Assembly: GCA_947379895.1 (NCBI GenBank)
Contig: CANCPA010000025.1
Coordinates: 1-35,713 of the forward strand
DNA: 35,713 nucleotides
Direction of reading: 5' to 3'
Origin: Chitinophagaceae bacterium
GTDB lineage: Bacteria > Bacteroidota > Bacteroidia > Chitinophagales > Chitinophagaceae
This document shows, piece after piece, positions 33,701-35,713 of this stretch. The translations under genes were made by a program, and so were the position numbers. The notes under the pieces are model-generated. The model was not told the origin of the DNA, ran no database searches, and saw nothing but the letters and a program-made list of their open reading frames with translations. The first letter of the stretch is position 1; each line of letters starts with the position of its first letter.

Positions 33701-35713
33701 TGTTTTGACTATCAATAGTGGTGCAACTCTTGATATGGGTACCAACATCTTAACAAATTCTGGTACAATAACTAATAATGGAACTATAAAGACGGCATGT
33801 TTAACCGCTACAAGTGCCACTCCAATTCCTAGTGGTTTGACAATTGGTGGTAGTGTCGAATATTATGCAACGGGGGCTCAAACTATAGTGGCCAATAATT
33901 ATTATGATTTAAAGATAAGTGGTACTCGTACAGGTAATATTACCTTGGCAAGTTCTGGTACAATTGCTGTGGCAGATGTACTTACAAATACGACTTCCTT
34001 CACAAGTGGGGCTTATGTAAATACGGGCTCTACAGTTAGTTTCAATGGTTCAGGTGCAAGCCAAATTATTCCTGTCTTTCCTTACAATAATTTGATACTT
34101 AATAATGCATCTGGTGCGACATTAGCTGCAGATGTAACAGCAAATGGAACTCTTACATTAACTAGTGGTAAAATTACGCTTGGAAATACAAATCTTACTG
34201 TAGGAAATTCAAGTGGAAGTAATAGTAATTATGTAGCAATTTCAGGAACTGGTAAGTTGACAGTGAATAGTGTGGGTAGCTCGGCTAAGACATTTGCAAT
34301 TGGAACTGCTACAAGTTATTTGCCTTTATCAATTGCAAATACTACAGGTACCCCTAATATGACAGTGGGAGTATCTGCACCTTATTCTAATGCAGTTGGC
34401 GACCCAACACAAGTGGCATATCCGCAATGGTCTGTTCTAAGTAGTTCAGCCACTTCAAGTAATACCAATATAACTTTTCAATTTAATGACAATGTTACTG
34501 ATTTGCCTTCTGGTTTCTTAATTTCTGGAGCTTGTGAAGTGGGTAATTATGTAAGTTCTTATACTTTGAAGAATACAGGAATACCAGCTTCTGTAGGTAG
34601 TGCATATTCTGTAACTGCTACTGGATTTTCTGTACCAACAAGTGGTAATAATTACTATGTGATTGGTAATACTGGAAATATTGTAGTGACTGCTACTACA
34701 TGGACTGGTTCTGTAAGTACTTTATGGTCTAATGCCCTAAACTGGACGAATAACGTACCAACCTCAACTGCAGATGTGGTAGTGCCTGTTGTTGTAAATG
34801 GCAGATACCCTGAATTGAAAGCAACTCAAACAATTAAAAATCTGACAATCAACAGTGGTGCATCTATAGTTTTGACAGGAGCTAATCTTCAACCTACTAA
34901 TAACTTGATAAATGATGGGACAATAAGCGGTACTGGAACACTTATATTATCTGGTGCTAGTGCTCAGACAATTACTGGTAATGGTACAGTGGGCAACTTG
35001 ACCATTAATAACAGTAATGGTGTGTCTATTTCTTCTGGTAGTAATAGCTTAGGAGTGACTGGCGTATTGACTTTACAATTAGGTTTGCTTACCACAAATA
35101 GTAAACTTACACTTAAATCTACAAGCATTGCTAATAGTGGTATCCTAGCTCCTTATGGTACGAGTGGTAATACAGGAACTATTTCTGGAAATGTTACGGT
35201 AGAGCGTTTTATTCCTAAAGGCTTCCGTGCATACAGAGATATTAGTTCAGGTGGTGTGTACAGTGCTACAAATTACCTATTCAATACATGGCAAGAAAGT
35301 GGTAGCTATGCTAATTCAGGCTATGGTATGTTTATCACAGGTATTTTAGATACAATTGTACGTCATAATTTAGTGGACGCAACTTATGGTATTGATCATT
35401 CTTTAACAGGAAATGCTTCTGCCTTCTATTATAGAGCAGGATGGGATACCGTGAAGAATACAAAGACTGAGTTGTTGAATCCTTATCAATCTTACCGTGT
35501 ATTGATAAGAGGAGACAGAAGCTTCGACTTAGACACTACAGGTGTAGTGATGGTTACAGGCCCTACACAATTAGCCATGAACAGAGCTACTACCTTAAGA
35601 GCAACCGGTAGTTTAATTACAGGTACTGTTACCTATACTACAAGTGGAGTTTCTAATGGTGTTTATACAAATAACATTGGATTAAACGCAGCATCAAATG
35701 GTTACACTTATGT
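24726..35713 (+). CDS. Giant exported repeat protein, probable T9SS surface adhesin (3' end outside window)
   Basis: One reading frame of 3662 complete codons runs without a stop to the window edge. It begins with a signal peptide (basic stretch near 15-26, hydrophobic FLFVLSFLCCLGISSFA, cleavage near residue 43). The mature chain is rich in Ser, Thr, Asn, Gly and Val and very poor in charged residues. Three tandem units of about 800 residues (46-845, 846-1655, 1656-2233) are followed by mixed beta-strand repeats. The motif TTWTGxVSTxWxNxxNW occurs near 2235 and 3324. VTVERFIPKGFRAYRDIS near 3490 resembles the segment that often precedes the C-terminal sorting domain of T9SS cargo in Bacteroidota; that domain would lie beyond 35713. 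A beta-helix or stacked beta-sandwich adhesin is the best guess; binding partner and role are unknown. The start is the first ATG giving the signal peptide. Confidence 0.85.
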   Translation, partial: MKQSLASQSAISLPIKSSSNGHAFKKFLFVLSFLCCLGISSFATTNVYYVQGSVTIGGTSVTSGLIYNQASGGISYSSFAATDSLVVVSGGALIINATTTLQGICIQTGGTYNNSAGVVTLVNLTINGGYTAVNPNGSASALPTQGTNGTYVTGTLSGNSTIPTTSRVEIGNVTSPSTTAGGVIDGTTVPFSVPGIAIQGYSTGFTIQGTCTIGSLVTNSGNSHYTGGEVITLGNSSTTSNITILQTQTFSSYTLSCPAANHVSLTIAESVAGPVIFNASNNTLDNLTIANAVGIATTLTTNSVNVTTSLNLISGSLVAGTPKVVLSNGATVNTVAGAITGAAPTFTTNVNEIYGNFTTTTLNTSAAGSGTTLTFITAGFGLAVGQKVTGSNVPANTYVTSLTGTTAVVNNSVASVTKGQAITFTNYSNTINTSSVTASGTTLTFTSTTGFGLINGQLVTGTNIPANTTISSFTATTVVLSNSVTGSGVSSGQTITFSAYPTVTTGLEIPTSLGTGTLTINNGGIVNLNANLSATTLSVTSGTLSANAKTITVASGGTVNVSSGAILDFTTTALSFTVSNITINNSGTIQTACVTATSATPIPSGLTYGGTVSYNGTAAQTVVAGTYSNLTLSNTASLSSSAMALGGASTVNGVLTLNNGVLVLGANSLILGSSASLAGSSVLTNSTPTSYIDASAAGILKRLAVSTSTSTTFPIGFGAAYAPIVISSLNTTSDISIGAGTIGGTNFASQSWSILSSVASTANVKFQFNNYGAGFSPSSNCDLGVYSGSSLSILSFGTTVNPTTTTTPPYTITTPGSGSGFPLTLATTTNNYVIGNTGSFNNYATNIYYVRGAVTIGGAAVSSGSANFYNAASGGSNNISSFFPTDSIVIMSGGALTINATTPLQGINIQTGGTYNNTAGVVTLVNLTINGGYTAVNPNGLTGASVSQGTNGTYVTGTLSGSSTVPTTSRVVIGNVTSPTTTAGGVIDGTTVPFSVPGISIHGYSTGFTILGTCTIGNLVTSSGNSHFSSCIITVGNTSTYTYPHNLTILLTTTFNGYSLSCPAANHVSLTIAESAAGPVIFNASNNTLDNLTIANATGVATTLTTNSVNVTTSLNLVSGSLICGTPKVILSSGATVNTTAGSITSAAPTFTTNVNETYSNFTTATLNTNAATAAAGTSLTFVTAGFGVAVGQLVSGTNIPANTFVTSVTSGVTVGLSNAISVGGVSKGQAITFTNYTNTINTNSATASGNTLNFTSTTGFGLINGQLVSGTNIPANTTISSFTGTTVVLSNSVSGSGVSSGQTITFSAFPTVTTGLELPTSLGTGTLTINNGGIVNLNANLSASTISVTSGTLSANTKTITVVSGGTINVSSGAILDFTTTALSFTINNITINNSGTIQTACVTATSATPIPGGLTYGGTVSYYGAAAQTVTGATYNNLTFSNTAAAVSTALSLGGASTVNGVLTLNTGVLVLGANTLILGSSASLAGTSILTNATPTSYIDASGVGVLKRLTVSTSTSTTFPIGVGAAYSPIVISSLSASSDISIGAGTISGSNFANQKWSILSSVASTATVKFQFNTYNSGFSPASNCELGVYSGLTYSVLALGTTVSPTTSLTPPYSMTTPGSGTGFPLTLSTSTNSYVIGNTGSINNNITNINYVRGAVTIGGTAVTSGSANLYNAATGGSSGITSFLSTDSIVVMSGGALIINASTTLRGISIQTGGTYNNSAGVVTLVNLTINGGYTALNPSGSAGSSPTQGSGTYVTGTLSGNSSIATSSRVEIGNVASPSSVGGVIDGTTTAFNVPGINIQGYSAGFTILGTCTIGNLVTGSSFSHYTSCVVTLGNSSTYSNPHSVTILQTGTFNGYSLSCPAANHVSLTISESVAGPVVFNASNNTVDNLTISNSAAIATTLTTNPVNVTTALNIVSGSLITSASLIVASGGTVNVSNGATLDLSTLALSFTTNNITINNSGTIQTACTTATSATPIPSGLSYGGTVIYNGAAAQTVAGATYNNLTLSNTAASASTALSLNGAATVNGVLTLNNGVLVLGANTFTLGSSATFAGSSVLTNATPTSYIDASAAGVLKRLTVSTSTNTTFPVGVGTAYAPIVISSLSTIADISIGAITGNVGVIGGTNVARQSWSILSSVAATAIVQFQFNNYGVGFDPSSSIELGVYDGAAYTTLPFGTLVSPTTTLTPPYTITTPSSGSGFPLALSTSTYNYVIGNTGSITSNTTTWTGAVSTDWNNTSNWNNGAPSSSMSAIIPSSSSWSNQANAPIMSANSDVLNLTISDNTATLNTNGKTLSVYGTLSNAGEISGTGLVTAVSSSAQIISGTGGTISNLTINNSNGVTLSSGSTQLITGTLNLTNGAFTLTGTLTVSDGGNVIRNGGSISGAPSYGTGSGVAVSYIGSASVAEGFELKPSVGLIASFTMNAATYTYTLNAATSVTNLVLAAGTVADGGFALTVSGNVLGTTSSITTWTPNTAYSVGQYVYNNGGQVFKCTTAGTSSNATPATGPISALTLTDGTCVWTSASFGSHSSTNSSTSYGIKMITNNATVQGGVTLGNLIVGQSSGSSIKITAAGSFTALTLDIVNGSSGTTEFNDGGNTVTLTYSNAGATAIILTGNGKHAGTGRIKLTEGGTSGGTISGTLVSVGSILQSNAANFATLVSSAGNLTITGDLMVQNGTGIQVGSTQGTSVNTLQGNFINLKSSAFKLSMISTSAGYLRMSGGSTTSGVVSMVLSSGGSGYKSSTNTTSGSNTITFAPPPVGVPATATITVASGVITAITMLDCGSGYTTAPTTFTVTGGTVSGANAGSGATFSCITANSQSGVSNVNDRYIGGTAQADTIGNLDVNITNGNVLLAPVPGLSLTINGTTTLANGGSLKFSSATAGIGVGTSNASAASPNILNIGNNTATIVGTMAVGNTIFSNNPGTGKVVINSTAGTNVGSLNFGTSTAGNFYSVGLTSGTFNLASGSITLPTTTTATIANATVLTINSGATLDMGTNILTNSGTITNNGTIKTACLTATSATPIPSGLTIGGSVEYYATGAQTIVANNYYDLKISGTRTGNITLASSGTIAVADVLTNTTSFTSGAYVNTGSTVSFNGSGASQIIPVFPYNNLILNNASGATLAADVTANGTLTLTSGKITLGNTNLTVGNSSGSNSNYVAISGTGKLTVNSVGSSAKTFAIGTATSYLPLSIANTTGTPNMTVGVSAPYSNAVGDPTQVAYPQWSVLSSSATSSNTNITFQFNDNVTDLPSGFLISGACEVGNYVSSYTLKNTGIPASVGSAYSVTATGFSVPTSGNNYYVIGNTGNIVVTATTWTGSVSTLWSNALNWTNNVPTSTADVVVPVVVNGRYPELKATQTIKNLTINSGASIVLTGANLQPTNNLINDGTISGTGTLILSGASAQTITGNGTVGNLTINNSNGVSISSGSNSLGVTGVLTLQLGLLTTNSKLTLKSTSIANSGILAPYGTSGNTGTISGNVTVERFIPKGFRAYRDISSGGVYSATNYLFNTWQESGSYANSGYGMFITGILDTIVRHNLVDATYGIDHSLTGNASAFYYRAGWDTVKNTKTELLNPYQSYRVLIRGDRSFDLDTTGVVMVTGPTQLAMNRATTLRATGSLITGTVTYTTSGVSNGVYTNNIGLNAASNGYTY
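24861..27260 (+). repeat. Giant protein repeat unit R1 (800 residues)
   Basis: The unit opens TNVYYVQGSVTIGGTSVTSG and ends YVIGNTGSFNNYA. In order it has LVVVSGGALIINATTTLQGI, IGNVTSPSTTAGGVIDGTTV, LSCPAANHVSLTIAESVAGP, two GQxVTGxNxPANT modules, IQTACVTATSATPIPSGLTY, and a last part starting FPIGFGAAYAPIVISS. Cysteines recur at fixed places (GTCTIG, LSCPAA, TACVTA, NCDLGV), which could form disulfides outside the cell. Confidence 0.9.
25804..26225 (+). repeat. Two tandem GQxVTGxNxPANT modules in R1
   Basis: Two modules of about 70 residues follow each other. Each runs from LNTS or INTS through GTTLTF, GFGL, GQKVTGSNVPANT or GQLVTGTNIPANT, a TTAVV or TTVVLSNSV stretch, to GQAITF or GQTITF. 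The same pair recurs in R2 (about 28205-28650). Comparable short beta modules are known in surface and phage-tail proteins of many bacteria. They appear to be an inserted block, absent from R3. Confidence 0.75.
27261..29690 (+). repeat. Giant protein repeat unit R2 (810 residues)
   Basis: The second copy has the same motif order as R1, opening TNIYYVRGAVTIGGAAVSSG. It is long and highly similar at both DNA and protein level. For example, the stretch coding AGPVIFNASNNTLDNLTIAN is nearly base-identical to R1. Ten extra residues relative to R1 come from small in-frame insertions. Confidence 0.9.
29691..31425 (+). repeat. Giant protein repeat unit R3 (internal deletion)
   Basis: The third copy opens TNINYVRGAVTIGGTAVTSG and ends YVIGNTGSITSNT. 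It jumps from the R1-equivalent SGSL motif (R1 25665) to just after the SGTL motif (R1 26346), so it lacks an equivalent of about 681 bp, including both GQxVTGxNxPANT modules. Adding back 227 residues gives about 805, matching R1 and R2. The reading frame is kept. Confidence 0.88.
32155..32335 (+). other. Inserted W-P-N-T-A-Y carbohydrate-binding-like module
   Basis: Within the giant protein the segment TTWTPNTAYSVGQYVYNNGG, then QVFKCTTAGTSS and TLTDGTCVWTSASFG, breaks the beta-repeat pattern. It contains three aromatic-rich strands and one cysteine at each end (KCTT, GTCVW). The W-x-P-N-x-x-Y-x-x-G-x-x-V plan followed by TDGTxxW resembles small chitin- or glycan-binding modules and phage-tail modules. 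The function is inferred only from this pattern. Confidence 0.5.
32964..33160 (+). other. Paired G-S-G-Y module in the giant protein
   Basis: GGSGYKSSTNTT and, about 40 residues on, CGSGYTTAPTTFTVTGG bracket ATITVASGVITAITMLD. This G-S-G-Y...P...F/V-T plan is a recurring short beta module in large surface proteins. It occurs once in the window and lies in the non-tandem part of the chain. Confidence 0.5.

Noticed and set aside
25254-33820. Many minus-strand frames of 60-127 codons
   Set aside because: They are antisense shadows of the giant repeat gene; recurring frames in R1 and R2 simply mirror the repeated plus-strand sequence.

Overview
The window comes from an AT-rich member of the Bacteroidota, most likely a Chitinophagaceae-like soil or freshwater bacterium. 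The support is tandem SusC/SusD pairs, FecR-type anti-sigma control, a TAnnTTTG promoter before the tRNA, starts without a clear Shine-Dalgarno sequence, and a giant surface protein of the type IX secretion (T9SS) style. The genus is a guess. No transposase, integrase, phage gene or CRISPR array is visible.

Layout. (1) Positions 1-5227 are a housekeeping block: rnhA, dapA and accA on the minus strand and tRNA-Asp(GTC) on the plus strand. The spacers are unusually full of repeats: three copies of a MITE-like element with terminal inverted repeats and 7-bp target duplications, a different MITE-like element between dapA and accA with a perfect 8-bp duplication, heptanucleotide-phased arrays downstream of rnhA and dapA, and several hairpins. 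(2) Positions 5228-16985 are one tightly packed plus-strand operon: FecR anti-sigma, SusC with an STN domain, SusD, SusC without STN, SusD, and an ECF sigma factor as the last gene. It is a polysaccharide-utilisation type uptake and signalling module with an unusual sigma/anti-sigma order. (3) Positions 16986-17899 hold no gene, but contain two further MITE-like elements that bracket an array of nine degenerate 21-bp units. (4) Positions 17900-24028 carry two tandem secreted GH106-type (alpha-L-rhamnosidase-like) enzymes, about 90% identical by hand count. (5) Positions 24029-24725 hold a second, different 21-bp-phased array and a palindrome. (6) Positions 24726-35713 are one uninterrupted reading frame of at least 3662 codons that leaves the window still open. 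It encodes a giant exported Ser/Thr/Asn/Gly-rich repeat protein with three tandem units of about 800 residues, the third lacking an internal 227 residues.

How the genes may work together (inference). The two SusCD pairs would import glycans at the outer membrane. The STN domain of the first SusC would signal through FecR to the sigma factor, which would drive the operon and perhaps the GH106 genes. The two GH106 enzymes would remove rhamnose from the glycan outside the cytoplasm. The giant protein is probably an adhesin or surface-layer protein with no direct tie to the glycan module.

The least explained signal is the intergenic DNA: strictly phased 7-bp and 21-bp degenerate arrays, and a set of short elements that share terminal inverted repeats but have unrelated interiors.
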